DNA of 64,000 bases from Halomarina rubra (GCF_023699475.1 NZ_JALXFV010000003.1:415454-479453); one strand, 5' to 3'. Positions 8,242 to 17,168 are shown, counted from the stretch's first letter. A program made the numbers and translations. Notes: generated by a model not told the origin, from the sequence alone.

Positions 8242-9666
8242 TTAGCGGTTGAGCGTGTGAATCGCGTGGCCCAGCGCGTTCTCGGCGGCCTCCATCGTCG
8301 CCTCCGACAGCGTCGGGTGGACGTGGATGGTCGCGGCGACGTCCTCTAAGGTCGCGCCCATCTCGATGGCGAGTGCGAGTTCCGCGACGAGTTCGCTCGC
8401 TTCGGGCGCGACGATCTGTGCGCCGAGGACGAACCCGCTCGGTTCGTCGGCGACGACGCGGACGAACCCCTCGGACTCGTTCATGCTGAGCGCACGCCCG
8501 GAGGCGCGCATCGGCATCTGGCCGACGACAGGTTCGAAGCCCTGCTCCTCGGCTTCGGCCTCGGTCAGGCCGACGGTGCCGATTTCGGGGTCGGTGAACA
8601 CCGCGGCGGGGACGGCCTGGTAGTCGAGGGCGGCGGGTTCGCCGGCGATGTGCTCGGCGGCGACCTGCCCCTCCTTGCTAGCCTTGTGCGCGAGCATCGG
8701 TTCGCCGGCGACGTCGCCGACGGCGTAGATGTGCTCGACGTTCGAGCGAGCGCGGTCGTCCGTCTCGATGAACCCCTTGTCGTTCGTCTCGACACCGGCG
8801 GCGTCGAGGTCGATCGTGTCGGTGACCGGCGAGCGCCCGACGGCGACCAGTGCCTTCTCCGCGCCGAACTCGCTGACCTCGCCGTCGGCGTTCTCGGTGC
8901 GGACGGTGATGCCCTCGCCCATCTCCTCCCACTCGCTGGCGGCCTCGCCGAAGTGGAAGTCGACGCCGAGGTCCTCGGCGCGCGAACGGACGACGCGTGC
9001 CACGTCGTCCTCGTAGCCCGGCAGCGCCGAGTCGAGCATCTCGACGACCGTCACGTCGGTGCCCAACTTGGCGAACACCGTCGAGAGCTCCATCCCGATG
9101 TAGCCCGCGCCGACGACGAGCAGGCTCTCGGGGACCGCGTCGAGCGCCAGCGCGTCACGCGAGGAGAGGATGTGCTCGCCGTCGAACTCGAAGTTCGGGA
9201 CCTGGACGGGTCGAGAGCCGGTCGAGACGACGGCGTGTTCGAACTCGATGGACTCGCTGCCCTGGCCCTCGCCGTCGTGACCGACGCGGACCTTGTTCTC
9301 GTCGGCGAACGTCGCCGTCCCTTCCATGAGGTTGACGCCGTTGGCCTTGCAGAGTTTCTCGACGCCGCCGGTGAGCTGGTCGACGACGCCGTCCTTCCAG
9401 GACGTCATCGCCGCCATGTCGATGGCGGGGTCGGCGTGGATGCCCATCTCCTCGGCGTTGCCCGCGTCGTGGGCCAGCGAGGAGGCGGTGACGAACGCCT
9501 TCGAGGGGATACAGCCGTAGTTGAGGCAGGTACCACCGTACGCGTTCTTCTCCACGAGGGTGACGTCCTTCCCGAGCTGTGCGGCACGGATGGCGGCGAC
9601 GTAGCCGCCCGGCCCCGCGCCGATGACGACGACGTCGGTGCCTGTCGCGATGTCTCCGACGACCAT
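8242..9666 (-). CDS. lpdA: Dihydrolipoamide dehydrogenase
   Basis: A 474-residue FAD disulfide oxidoreductase (E3) that reoxidises dihydrolipoyl groups with NAD+. FAD site VVVIGAGPGG (about 12-21), redox cysteines C47 and C52 in GGTCLNYGC, an NAD-binding Rossmann motif (VVGAGYIGMEL), the second FAD motif (YAVGDVAGEPMLAH), and the C-terminal His-Glu dyad region (IHVHPTLSEAT). All catalytic residues are present. The E1/E2 genes of a 2-oxoacid dehydrogenase complex are not adjacent, so it may serve several complexes or stand alone. Confidence 0.96.
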   Translation of the reverse strand: MVVGDIATGTDVVVIGAGPGGYVAAIRAAQLGKDVTLVEKNAYGGTCLNYGCIPSKAFVTASSLAHDAGNAEEMGIHADPAIDMAAMTSWKDGVVDQLTGGVEKLCKANGVNLMEGTATFADENKVRVGHDGEGQGSESIEFEHAVVSTGSRPVQVPNFEFDGEHILSSRDALALDAVPESLLVVGAGYIGMELSTVFAKLGTDVTVVEMLDSALPGYEDDVARVVRSRAEDLGVDFHFGEAASEWEEMGEGITVRTENADGEVSEFGAEKALVAVGRSPVTDTIDLDAAGVETNDKGFIETDDRARSNVEHIYAVGDVAGEPMLAHKASKEGQVAAEHIAGEPAALDYQAVPAAVFTDPEIGTVGLTEAEAEEQGFEPVVGQMPMRASGRALSMNESEGFVRVVADEPSGFVLGAQIVAPEASELVAELALAIEMGATLEDVAATIHVHPTLSEATMEAAENALGHAIHTLNR

Positions 9667-9778
9667 ACACGCGATATTTGCCGCCGGGGGTTTGGCTGTA
9701 TGGGTTCCGTCGCGTGCCGTGTCACGAGCTGTCCATCGCGGTGCCTACCGAGCTTCCGTCCAGCATCGACGTACTCAT

Positions 9779-9790
9779 GTTCGTGCATAC
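9779..9790 (+). promoter_or_regulatory. GTTCGTGCATAC element (putative purine operator)
   Basis: A 12-bp element 14 nt before the ATG of the PRTase-domain regulator. The same 12 bp occur exactly upstream of purO (33470-33481) and with one change twice upstream of the purine permease. This gene has no clear TATA, so the site may take part in autoregulation. Confidence 0.6.
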
Positions 9791-9804
9791 ACTCTCGGGT
9801 GGGT

Positions 9805-10518
9805 ATGAACCGCGCCGAGAAGGCGACCCTCCAGTTGCGGGCGGTCGCCGTCCTCAGGACGCTCAAGCGGACGCGCACGTACGACGAACTCGCCGACGAG
9901 ACCGGGTTGCCCGCGGGCGACCTCAACCGGTACGTCAACGGCCACGTGCTGCCCGGTGAGTCCCGAGCCCGCGACATCGTGAGCGAGACGGGCTACGAGA
10001 CGCTCGCGGCCGAACTCGAATCGCGCATCCGCCACGACGAGGAGGGGTACGTCGACAACTCCGCGGCCGTCTTCGACCAGCCGTTCCTCGACCTCGTCGC
10101 GCCCGTCGTCGCCGAGCGCTTCGCGTTCGACTCACCCGACGTCGTGCTGACGGCGGCCACCGACGGCATCACCCTCGGGTCGGCGATGGCCCGGCACTTC
10201 GACGCCCGCCTCGCCTACGCGAAGAAGTCCAAAGAGACCGCCGTCGAGGAGTTCATCGAGGCCCGAAAGCGCTTCGAGTCGGGCATCGAGCTGACCTACT
10301 ACCTCCCCGAACGGGCGCTGTCGGGCCGCGACAGCGTGCTCGTCGTCGACGACCTCATCCGTTCGGGCGAGACCCAGGAACTCCTGTTGGATATCGCCGA
10401 CGGCGCGGACGCGGAGGTCGTGGGCGTGTTCGCGCTCATCGCCGCCGGCACCGACGGCGTCGAGGTCGCCGAGTCGCGCACCGACGCCCCCGTCGGCGCG
10501 CTCACGACGCTCGACTGA
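9805..10518 (+). CDS. HTH-phosphoribosyltransferase transcriptional regulator (PurR-like architecture)
   Basis: A 237-residue protein. Residues 1-65 look like a helix-turn-helix (TYDELADETGLPAGDLNRYV). Residues about 85-237 form a type I phosphoribosyltransferase domain with the PRPP loop VLVVDDLIRSGETQE. It is easily annotated as an adenine phosphoribosyltransferase, but HTH plus PRTase is the architecture of Bacillus PurR, where PRPP or a purine controls DNA binding. It differs in length and domain sequence from the haloarchaeal glycolysis regulator GfcR. It lies directly before a purine permease and shares an upstream 12-mer with that gene and with purO, so I infer a purine regulator. The ATG is at 9805; longer frames are unsupported. 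Confidence 0.8.
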   Translation: MNRAEKATLQLRAVAVLRTLKRTRTYDELADETGLPAGDLNRYVNGHVLPGESRARDIVSETGYETLAAELESRIRHDEEGYVDNSAAVFDQPFLDLVAPVVAERFAFDSPDVVLTAATDGITLGSAMARHFDARLAYAKKSKETAVEEFIEARKRFESGIELTYYLPERALSGRDSVLVVDDLIRSGETQELLLDIADGADAEVVGVFALIAAGTDGVEVAESRTDAPVGALTTLD

Positions 10519-10555
10519 GCGACGCGACGGTCGCGGTCGACGATACACAATACAC

Positions 10556-10567
10556 GTTTGTGCATAC
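10556..10567 (+). promoter_or_regulatory. GTTTGTGCATAC element, permease operator arm 1
   Basis: Matches the window consensus GTTCGTGCATAC at 11 of 12 positions and abuts the TATA-like TTTAGA (10568-10573) of the permease gene. Confidence 0.55.
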
Positions 10568-10600
10568 TTTAGAAGGCAACGCCTAAGTCAGTATGCGAAT

Positions 10601-10612
10601 GTATGCTCGAAC
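10601..10612 (-). promoter_or_regulatory. Inverted copy of the purine element, permease operator arm 2
   Basis: GTATGCTCGAAC is the reverse complement of GTTCGAGCATAC (11 of 12 to consensus). It sits 7 nt before the permease ATG. Together with the arm at 10556 it forms an inverted pair bracketing the promoter. A further GTATGC half lies at 10591. Confidence 0.55.
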
Positions 10613-10619
10613 GTGAACT

Positions 10620-12092
10620 ATGGGGGCCACTGATACCCAGTCGGAGGAGTCGGCGAGCGGGATGCGGGGGACCGTCCGCGAGTTCTTCGAGTTCGACCGC
10701 TACGGGACCGACCTCGGGACCGAGGTGACCGCCGGCATCACGACGTTCCTGACGATGAGCTACATCGTCTTCCTCAACCCGGTCATCCTCGGGCCGGCCA
10801 TCACGATTCCCGGGATGAGCGACGCGGCGGTCGTCTCGATGCTCACCGTCGTCACCATCCTCGCGGCGTTCGTCGCGACGAGTATCATGGCGCTGTACGC
10901 CAACCGGCCGTTCGGGCAAGCGCCCGGACTGGGGCTGAACGCGTTCTTCGCGTTCACCGTCGTCCTCGGACTCGGCGTGCAGTGGCAGACGGCGCTCGCC
11001 GCCGTCGTCGTCGAGGGTCTCGTCTTCATCGCGCTGACCGCCGTCGGCGCGCGGAAGTTCATCATCGAGGCGTTCCCCGAACCCGTGAAGTTCTCCGTCG
11101 GAGCCGGCATCGGCGCGTTCCTCGCGCTCATCGGCCTCGAGGAGATGCAGATCGTCGTCGCCGACCAGGAGACGCTCGTCACGCTCGGCAACGTCGCCAG
11201 CAACCCCGTCGCCATCATGTCCGTCGTCGGCCTGTTCCTGACGCTCGCGCTCTACGCTCGCGGCGTGCGTGGCTCCATCGTCATCGGCATCCTCGGGACG
11301 ACGCTGCTCGGCTGTCTCGTCACCGTCGGTGGCCTCGTCGCACCCGGTACCGTCGCTCCCGCGTTCGTCGTCGAAGGCGGTATCGACGGCGCGGTGTTCG
11401 TGGACCAACTCACGAACGTCCAGTACGACATCACCCCGCTGGCGGGAGCGTTCGTCACCGGACTCAGCGGTATCGAACCGTTCGCGTTCTCGCTGGTCGT
11501 CTTCACGTTCTTCTTCGTCGACTTCTTCGACACCGCGGGGACGCTCACTGGCGTCGGGCAGGCCGCGGGCTTCCTCGACGAGGACGGCGACCTCCCCGAG
11601 ATCGAGAAGCCGCTGATGGCCGACGCCGTCGGCACCACCGTCGGCGGGATGCTCGGCACCTCCACCGTCACCACCTACATCGAGTCCGCGACGGGCGTCG
11701 AAGAGGGCGGCAGGACGGGCATGACCGCGCTCGTCGTCGCCCTGCTGTTCTTGCTCTCGCTGGCGTTCGTCCCGCTCGCGACGGCGATTCCGCTGTACGC
11801 CAGTCACATCGCACTGGTCGTCATCGCCGTCGTGATGCTCGGCAACATCGCCGCGGTCGACTGGAACGACATCACCCACTCGGTCCCCGCCGGTCTCACT
11901 ATCCTCGTCATGCCGTTCACGTTCAACATCGGCTACGGCATCGCCGCGGGCATCATCTCCTACCCGCTCGTGAAGGCCGCCGTCGGCGAGTGGCGCGACA
12001 TCCGGCCGACGCAGGTCGTCCTCGCGCTGGCGTTCGTCGTCTACTTCGTCGTCGCGACCGGCGGCGTCCTCGACGCCGCGGTCGGGTCGTAA
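10620..12092 (+). CDS. NCS2 (AzgA/PbuG-type) purine permease
   Basis: A 490-residue membrane protein with about 12-14 hydrophobic segments. It has AzgA-branch hallmarks: GTEVTAGITTFLTMSYIVF near the N-terminus, the PGLGLNAFFAFTVVLGLG loop, and the SATGVEEGGRTGMTALV segment. The branch imports adenine, guanine or hypoxanthine by proton symport. It follows the PRTase-domain regulator by 101 nt on the same strand, and that gap holds two copies of the shared element, which supports purine rather than pyrimidine transport. The exact base is not determined. Confidence 0.93.
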   Translation: MGATDTQSEESASGMRGTVREFFEFDRYGTDLGTEVTAGITTFLTMSYIVFLNPVILGPAITIPGMSDAAVVSMLTVVTILAAFVATSIMALYANRPFGQAPGLGLNAFFAFTVVLGLGVQWQTALAAVVVEGLVFIALTAVGARKFIIEAFPEPVKFSVGAGIGAFLALIGLEEMQIVVADQETLVTLGNVASNPVAIMSVVGLFLTLALYARGVRGSIVIGILGTTLLGCLVTVGGLVAPGTVAPAFVVEGGIDGAVFVDQLTNVQYDITPLAGAFVTGLSGIEPFAFSLVVFTFFFVDFFDTAGTLTGVGQAAGFLDEDGDLPEIEKPLMADAVGTTVGGMLGTSTVTTYIESATGVEEGGRTGMTALVVALLFLLSLAFVPLATAIPLYASHIALVVIAVVMLGNIAAVDWNDITHSVPAGLTILVMPFTFNIGYGIAAGIISYPLVKAAVGEWRDIRPTQVVLALAFVVYFVVATGGVLDAAVGS

Positions 12093-12166
12093 CTGCCCAC
12101 CGTTCGAACCGCCACGTTCGCCACCGAACGTGCTCGTCCCGTGCGAACTCACACCACGAATCTTAC

Positions 12167-12175
12167 CTTTTAAGA
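12167..12175 (+). promoter_or_regulatory. TATA box for the gene at 12198
   Basis: CTTTTAAGA centred about 27 nt before the ATG, a typical leaderless haloarchaeal promoter. Confidence 0.7.
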
Positions 12176-12197
12176 GAACACGGGACGCGAACGGGGT

Positions 12198-12779
12198 ATG
12201 GACTACGCGCTCGCCATCGAGACGACGCCCGAGACCGTGCCGGGGGGCACCGGCATCATGCTGCTCCACCCGAGCACCGGCGAGACCGACCGCATCGACA
12301 CCGACTTCTTCAAGACCGACACCGACCACCTGTTCATCCTCTCGACGCGGACGACGGCCCGCGAGGTCCAGCAGAAACTCGAGTACTACGAGGTCGACGA
12401 GAGCCGAGCGACCATCCTCGACACCCTCTCCATCGAACGTGGTTACTCCCGACGCTCTGGGCAGAACATCCGCTACGTCTCCTCGCCCGACGACCTCGAC
12501 GGGATGGTCGAGGCCATCGAGACGTTCCTCGAGACCCACGACGGGAAACTCCGCATCTCCATCGACTCCGTCACCGAGATGGCGTACTACGCCGACGAGG
12601 AGCGCACCCGGACGGCCGTCGAACAGATTCTCGAACTGCTCGACGAACACGACGCCATCGGTCTGTTCCACGTCGCCGAGGAGGTCCACGACGACGACGT
12701 CGTCGACGGCTACCGCGACCTGTTCGACGGCGTCATCGAACTCGAAGAGGACGGCCGCGTCGAGTCGCAGTTCTCCTGA
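12198..12779 (+). CDS. KaiC/RecA-like protein lacking Walker A (haloarchaeal HTR-like/DUF7090 type)
   Basis: A 193-residue acidic protein. It carries the second half of a RecA/KaiC-like fold, with strand-rich segments (LFILSTRTTAREVQQKLEYY, then KLRISIDSVTEMAYYA in the Walker B position), but no GxxxxGKT is visible. I recall related haloarchaeal proteins described as HTR-like or DUF7090. The missing P-loop suggests a non-catalytic or regulatory role. The start is fixed by the TATA at 12167. It is a single gene. Confidence 0.7.
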   Translation: MDYALAIETTPETVPGGTGIMLLHPSTGETDRIDTDFFKTDTDHLFILSTRTTAREVQQKLEYYEVDESRATILDTLSIERGYSRRSGQNIRYVSSPDDLDGMVEAIETFLETHDGKLRISIDSVTEMAYYADEERTRTAVEQILELLDEHDAIGLFHVAEEVHDDDVVDGYRDLFDGVIELEEDGRVESQFS

Positions 12780-12939
12780 ACGGAGCTCTCTCCGTTCGGT
12801 CGCTCGGCCTCACCAGCGACTGCGATAGCCGACTGGGTGAGCAGTCGTTCTGTCGTGTCGCGAGCGACCGGAGGGAGCGAGCGGGAGCGACGAACCACCG
12901 AAGGTGGTGAGTCGTGATTTTGGTCCAGCTTTTACACTG

Positions 12940-12960
12940 CCGGGTCGCTCCGCGACCCGG
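12940..12960. terminator. 9-bp hairpin between convergent genes
   Basis: CCGGGTCGC and GCGACCCGG pair perfectly around a TCC loop, 20 nt beyond the stop of the DUF2391-type gene (on the minus strand) and 160 nt beyond the plus-strand stop. T-rich stretches flank it on both sides. The rest of 12780-12980 shows no gene. Function as a bidirectional terminator is inferred. Confidence 0.45.
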
Positions 12961-12980
12961 CGCGTGGTTAAAAGGTGGTT

Positions 12981-13421
12981 TTAGAACACCGAGTCCGCCG
13001 TCGCCGCGCCCACGACCGAGAAGATGGCCCCGACGGCGGTCGCCTTCAGCGTGAAGTACACGAGCGTCGTCAGGTCCGGCGTCCCCTCGAAGAAGTCACC
13101 GGCGAACGTGTTCGGCGCGTTGAACGCCAGCGCGAGGACGAGTACGGACCCGAAGGAGACCCCCATCAGCGAGACGAACCGGGCAGGGACCCCGCCGACC
13201 TCGACCTCTCGGTCGGGGTCCCGGCCCGCGTCGGCCTTGTACAGCGCCCCGTAACCGATACCGAAGACGATGGCTACCGTCGCGAGCACGTGGTACCAGC
13301 GCATGTTGGTCGCCAGTTGCCACACCTCCGCGGTGACGACGAACGGGCCGGCGAGGAGGAAGCCACCGACCAACTGCTGGGCGACGTCGGCGGTCTTGAA
13401 GCGGCGACGCGGTCCGACCAT
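12981..13421 (-). CDS. DUF2391-like integral membrane protein
   Basis: A 146-residue protein with four hydrophobic segments at about 15-32, 42-60, 82-102 and 122-142 and a short acidic loop (ADAGRDPDREVEVGG). It resembles the C-terminal half of the DUF2391 (TIGR02587-like) membrane family. No catalytic motif is visible. The start at 13421 gives a compact protein; the frame stays open far upstream, but that part overlaps the divergent methyltransferase gene and is arginine-rich shadow sequence. Confidence 0.7.
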   Translation of the reverse strand: MVGPRRRFKTADVAQQLVGGFLLAGPFVVTAEVWQLATNMRWYHVLATVAIVFGIGYGALYKADAGRDPDREVEVGGVPARFVSLMGVSFGSVLVLALAFNAPNTFAGDFFEGTPDLTTLVYFTLKATAVGAIFSVVGAATADSVF

Positions 13422-13531
13422 GCCGGGTCGTGGCCGGCGGGCGGTATAACGCTCCCGCCTTCGTGTTGGGTGGTCGTCACCGACCTCCCGCGCTTCGCAA
13501 TCGGTTTGGCGTCGCCCCGCGCGCACTCGGT

Positions 13532-14212
13532 ATGAGCGTTCGTCAGGAGTTCGACGCGTGGGCGGCCGACGGCCGCGACAAGGGGATGGAAGAGCGCCAC
13601 TGGCACACCGCGAAACACGCACTCGCGCGGATGCCCATCGAGGAGGGCGACCGGGTGCTCGATTTGGGAACCGGGTCGGGCTACATCCCCCGGGCGATTC
13701 GGGAGGCGACCGACGCCGAACGGGTGTACGGCCTCGACGGCTCGCCCGAGATGGCTGCCAACGCCCGGTCGTACACCGACGACCCGAACGTGGGGTTCGT
13801 CGTCGGCGACTTCGATTCGCTCCCCTTCGAGGACGACTCGCTCGACCACGTCTGGACGATGGAGGCGTTCTACTACGCCGCCGACCCAGACCACACGCTC
13901 GAAGAGGTCGCGCGCGTGCTGAAACCCGGTGGGACCTTCTACTGCGCCGTGAACTACTACGAGGAGAACGTCCACAGCCACGACTGGCAGGACAACATCT
14001 CGGTGGAGATGACCCGCTGGTCGCGCACGGAGTACCGCGAGGCGTTCGAGCGCGCCGGCCTCCACGTCGCCGAGCAGGACACCATCCCCGACGAGGAGAC
14101 GGAGATTCCCAACGAGAGCGAGTTCCCACACGAGGGCTGGGAGACCCGCGAGGCGATGGTCGAGCGGTATCGCGTGTTCGGGACGCTCCTCACCGTCGGC
14201 GTCGCGCCGTAG
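13532..14212 (+). CDS. Class I SAM-dependent methyltransferase
   Basis: A 226-residue protein with SAM motif I VLDLGTGSGYIPRAI (about 41-55), the motif II acidic loop (VYGLDGSPEMAA) and post-motif regions (VVGDFDSLPFEDDSLDHV, VLKPGGTFYC). This is the UbiE/Methyltransf_11 type. The ATG at 13532 is preferred over an upstream in-frame Met because the N-terminus (MSVRQEFDAWAADGRDKGM) is typical of the family. The substrate is unknown. Both neighbours are oriented away from an operon. Confidence 0.88.
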   Translation: MSVRQEFDAWAADGRDKGMEERHWHTAKHALARMPIEEGDRVLDLGTGSGYIPRAIREATDAERVYGLDGSPEMAANARSYTDDPNVGFVVGDFDSLPFEDDSLDHVWTMEAFYYAADPDHTLEEVARVLKPGGTFYCAVNYYEENVHSHDWQDNISVEMTRWSRTEYREAFERAGLHVAEQDTIPDEETEIPNESEFPHEGWETREAMVERYRVFGTLLTVGVAP

Positions 14213-14238
14213 TCTGACCGTTTCGCCACTTTCTCGAC

Positions 14239-15342
14239 TCAGAGCGGCCGTGCCGCTTCGGGTGGGAACGTCACCGTCACCTCCCCGTCAGGGGTCGCGT
14301 CGGCCGCCACCCTGACGACGAGCGTCGCCTCGCCACAGTCGAGCGTGAGGCGCGTGGCGGTGCCGAGGAACTCCGTCTCGCGGACGCGACCGGCGAGCGC
14401 GTTGGTCGGTGCCGGCCCCGCCTCCGAATCCAGCGTGAACGACTCGGGGCGGACCGAGAACGCGACGCGTTCGCCGACGGCGGCGTCGGTGGCGACCGTC
14501 ACCGTCGCGTCGAGGCGGTCGAGGGCGACGCGGGCGAGCGACGGGCGGTCGCCGCCGTCGCCCTGGACGTCGGTCGCGGTCCGCACCGAACTCGCGTCGA
14601 CCAGTTCGAGCACCTCGCCGTCGAACAGGTTGTTCTCGCCGACGAACGCCGCGGTGAACCGTGTCGCGGGCGCGTCGTACACCTCGCGTGGCGTTCCGAC
14701 CTGCTCGATTCGACCGTCGTTCATCACCGCCAACCGGTCGGAGACGGCCAGCGCCTCCTCTTGGTCGTGGGTGACGTAGATGGTGGTCACGCCGAGTTCG
14801 CGCTGGATGCGTCGGACCTCCCGGCGCAACCGTTCGCGCAGGCGGGCGTCGAGCGCGCTCATCGGTTCGTCGAGCAGGAGCAGTTCGGGACTCGGCGCGA
14901 GCGCGCGGGCGAGCGCGACGCGCTGGCGCTGACCGCCCGAGAGGTCATCGGGGTCCCGGTCGCCCAGCCCCGAGAGGCCGACGAGGTCCAGCAGTTCGTC
15001 GACCCTCGCGTCGGCGTCACCGCCCGGCGGTGGGCGGAAGTTCAGCGCGTAGCCGACGTTCTCGCGGACGCTCATGTGGGGGAACAGCGCGTACTGCTGG
15101 GGGACGACGCCCACGTCGCGTTTCTCGGGAGGGACGCCGACCATCGACCGGCCGCCGATGGACACCTCCCCCACGGTGGGGTCCTCGAACCCTGCCACGA
15201 GGCGGAGCGTCGTCGTCTTCCCACACCCCGAGGGGCCGACGAGCGTGAAGAACTCGCCGTCCTCGACGTGCAGGTCGACGGGGCCGAGCGCGCGGGTGTC
15301 GCCGTATCGTTTCTCGACGCCCGTCAGGTCGACGTCAGCCAT
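14239..15342 (-). CDS. thiQ: ABC transporter ATPase, thiamine/iron(III)-type
   Basis: A 367-residue ATPase with Walker A GPSGCGKTT, Q-loop (VVPQQYALFPHM), signature LSGGQRQR, Walker B LLLLDEPMSALD, and a C-terminal TOBE-like beta domain after residue 240. It belongs to the CysA/PotA/ThiQ group. The ATG at 15342 overlaps the permease stop by 8 nt; a GTG three codons earlier is also possible. Substrate is assigned from the TbpA-like binding protein in the same operon. Bacterial ThiQ is shorter, so the name rests on context. Confidence 0.88.
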   Translation of the reverse strand: MADVDLTGVEKRYGDTRALGPVDLHVEDGEFFTLVGPSGCGKTTTLRLVAGFEDPTVGEVSIGGRSMVGVPPEKRDVGVVPQQYALFPHMSVRENVGYALNFRPPPGGDADARVDELLDLVGLSGLGDRDPDDLSGGQRQRVALARALAPSPELLLLDEPMSALDARLRERLRREVRRIQRELGVTTIYVTHDQEEALAVSDRLAVMNDGRIEQVGTPREVYDAPATRFTAAFVGENNLFDGEVLELVDASSVRTATDVQGDGGDRPSLARVALDRLDATVTVATDAAVGERVAFSVRPESFTLDSEAGPAPTNALAGRVRETEFLGTATRLTLDCGEATLVVRVAADATPDGEVTVTFPPEAARPL

Positions 15343-17122
15343 CGAACGCACCTCCGAGGCGGTCGATGACGACGAAACTCGCGGCAGTCACGACGAGCAG
15401 CACCGTGCCCATCGCGCTGGGCGGACCGAGCGAACGCTCGGTGAGGTAGCGTTCGACGGCGACGGGCATCGTGTAGCTCTCCGACCCCTCCGCGAGGATG
15501 ACGGTGGCGTCGAACTCGCCGATGGAGATGGCGAACGCGAACGCCGCGCCCGCCAGCACGCCGCCCATCACGAGCGGCAGTTCGACGTCCCACAGCGCCC
15601 GGAGGCGACTCGCACCGGCGGCGCGGGCCACCTCGGGGAGCGCCGGGTCGAGGCGCGCGAGCAGCGGCGACACCGAGCGCGTGACGAACGGGTACGCGCC
15701 GACGGCGTGGGCGGCGACGATGGCGAACGCACCCGTGAGGACGATGCGGTGGCCGAACAGCACGGTCCCGAACACGAACGACTGGAGCAGGCCGAGGCCC
15801 AGCACGACGCCGCTGACGGCGAACGGGACGAACGCGAGCGTGCCGCCGACCTGTACGAGACGGCCGCCCCGTGCGGTCAGTAGCGAGACGGTCACGCCGA
15901 GCGGGACGGCGAGGGCGAGCGTCCCGAAGCCGAACAGCAACGAGTTCCGGACGGCGGTCAGCGGCTGCGTCTGGAAGCTCGCGGCGGTCGTCTGGCGGGC
16001 GACGAGGAACTCGTAGTATCGGAGGGTGAACCCGTTCGGCCCGACGACGCTCTCGGCGACCATGCTCACGAGCGGGAGGGCGAACACCACGAGCGTGACG
16101 ACGCCGTACGCCCCGACCGCGAGGCGAGTACGTGCGCTCGCTGCACCGAACCGGAGTCGGTCGAGCGTCCGCCCGCTCCCGCCGCGGGCCTGACGGGCCT
16201 CGTAGCGCAGGTAGGCGTAGGTGAGCGACAGCGAGACGACCGCCTCGACGGTGGCGAGGGCGGCGGCCTCCTGCAGGTCGAACGACTGGACGAGGTCGAA
16301 CACCCACACCTCGACGGTCGCCAGTTGGAGGCCACCGAGCGCGAGCACGATGGCGAACGACTGGAAGGTGAACACGAACGTCAACAGCGCAGCCGTCCCG
16401 AGCGCGGGAAGCAGTTGGGGGACGAGCACGTCCCACGCCGCCCGCCAGCGCGGAGCGCCGCTGGCGCGGGCGACTTCGAGCGTTCGCGTGTCGAGGCGTT
16501 CGGCGGCCGCGCTCACGATGCGGACCACGAGCGGCGCGTTGTAGAAGGCGTGGGCCAGCACCACGAGTTCGAGCGTGAACAGCAGCGAGAACCGTGGGAG
16601 ACCGATTGCGGCGAACGCGTCGCTGAGCGTCCCGTCGATGCCGAACGTGGCGACGAAGCCGACCGCGACCATGATGGAGGGGAGGACGAACGGCACCGCG
16701 GTCAGCGACCGGACCGTCTCTCGCCCTCGGAACTCGAAGCGCGCGAGGACGTACGCACCGGGGAGGCCGAGCGCGACGCTCGCGACCGTCGAGAGGAGCG
16801 CCTGCCACGCGGTGAACCCGACGAGGCCGAACCCGGGCCACGAGAAGCCGTTCGCGGCCCACGCGGCGAGGCCGGCGGGGATGGCGCTCGGGTCGGCGAG
16901 CGCGCTCCCGAACGCTCCGGTGTAGAACGGGTCGGTGAGCACGGTGACGAGGGGGTCGAGACTCGGTGCCCCCTCGACCGTCACGGCCTCGACGAGCACG
17001 CTGGCGACGGGGTAGTACAGCATCGCGGTGAGGAACGCGCCGACGGCGAGCGTCGCCAGCAGGCGAACGCGGCGCTCGCGGGTCAGACCGACCCGCTCGA
17101 ACGCGCCGCTCGCGCGACTCAC
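15335..17122 (-). CDS. thiP: ABC transporter permease, duplicated (ThiP/FbpB-like)
   Basis: A 595-residue protein of two homologous halves, each with about six membrane segments and an EAA-type loop (first RTLEVARASGAPRWRAAWDV, second ALPEVARAAGASRLRALWDV). Fused permeases of this kind serve thiamine (ThiP) and ferric iron (FbpB) importers. It uses a GTG start at 17120-17122 and lies between the binding protein (46-nt gap) and the ATPase (overlapping), so the order is binding protein, permease, ATPase. Confidence 0.9.
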   Translation of the reverse strand: MSRASGAFERVGLTRERRVRLLATLAVGAFLTAMLYYPVASVLVEAVTVEGAPSLDPLVTVLTDPFYTGAFGSALADPSAIPAGLAAWAANGFSWPGFGLVGFTAWQALLSTVASVALGLPGAYVLARFEFRGRETVRSLTAVPFVLPSIMVAVGFVATFGIDGTLSDAFAAIGLPRFSLLFTLELVVLAHAFYNAPLVVRIVSAAAERLDTRTLEVARASGAPRWRAAWDVLVPQLLPALGTAALLTFVFTFQSFAIVLALGGLQLATVEVWVFDLVQSFDLQEAAALATVEAVVSLSLTYAYLRYEARQARGGSGRTLDRLRFGAASARTRLAVGAYGVVTLVVFALPLVSMVAESVVGPNGFTLRYYEFLVARQTTAASFQTQPLTAVRNSLLFGFGTLALAVPLGVTVSLLTARGGRLVQVGGTLAFVPFAVSGVVLGLGLLQSFVFGTVLFGHRIVLTGAFAIVAAHAVGAYPFVTRSVSPLLARLDPALPEVARAAGASRLRALWDVELPLVMGGVLAGAAFAFAISIGEFDATVILAEGSESYTMPVAVERYLTERSLGPPSAMGTVLLVVTAASFVVIDRLGGAFDG

Positions 17123-17168
17123 CGTCCCCTCCGGGTCGGCGCGCTCGTGGCGTCGTCCACCCGTCCGC

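Noticed and set aside
9805-10518. Calling the HTH-PRTase protein GfcR
   Set aside because: The N-terminal HTH and overall arrangement differ from GfcR as I remember it, and the gene context is purine rather than sugar metabolism.
10569-12689. A 706-codon frame on the minus strand across the permease gene
   Set aside because: It mirrors the codon periodicity of the real gene on the other strand, is Asp/Arg/Glu low-complexity in composition, and has no domain. Similar mirror frames (for example 28398-30527 and 36435-38216) were dropped for the same reason.
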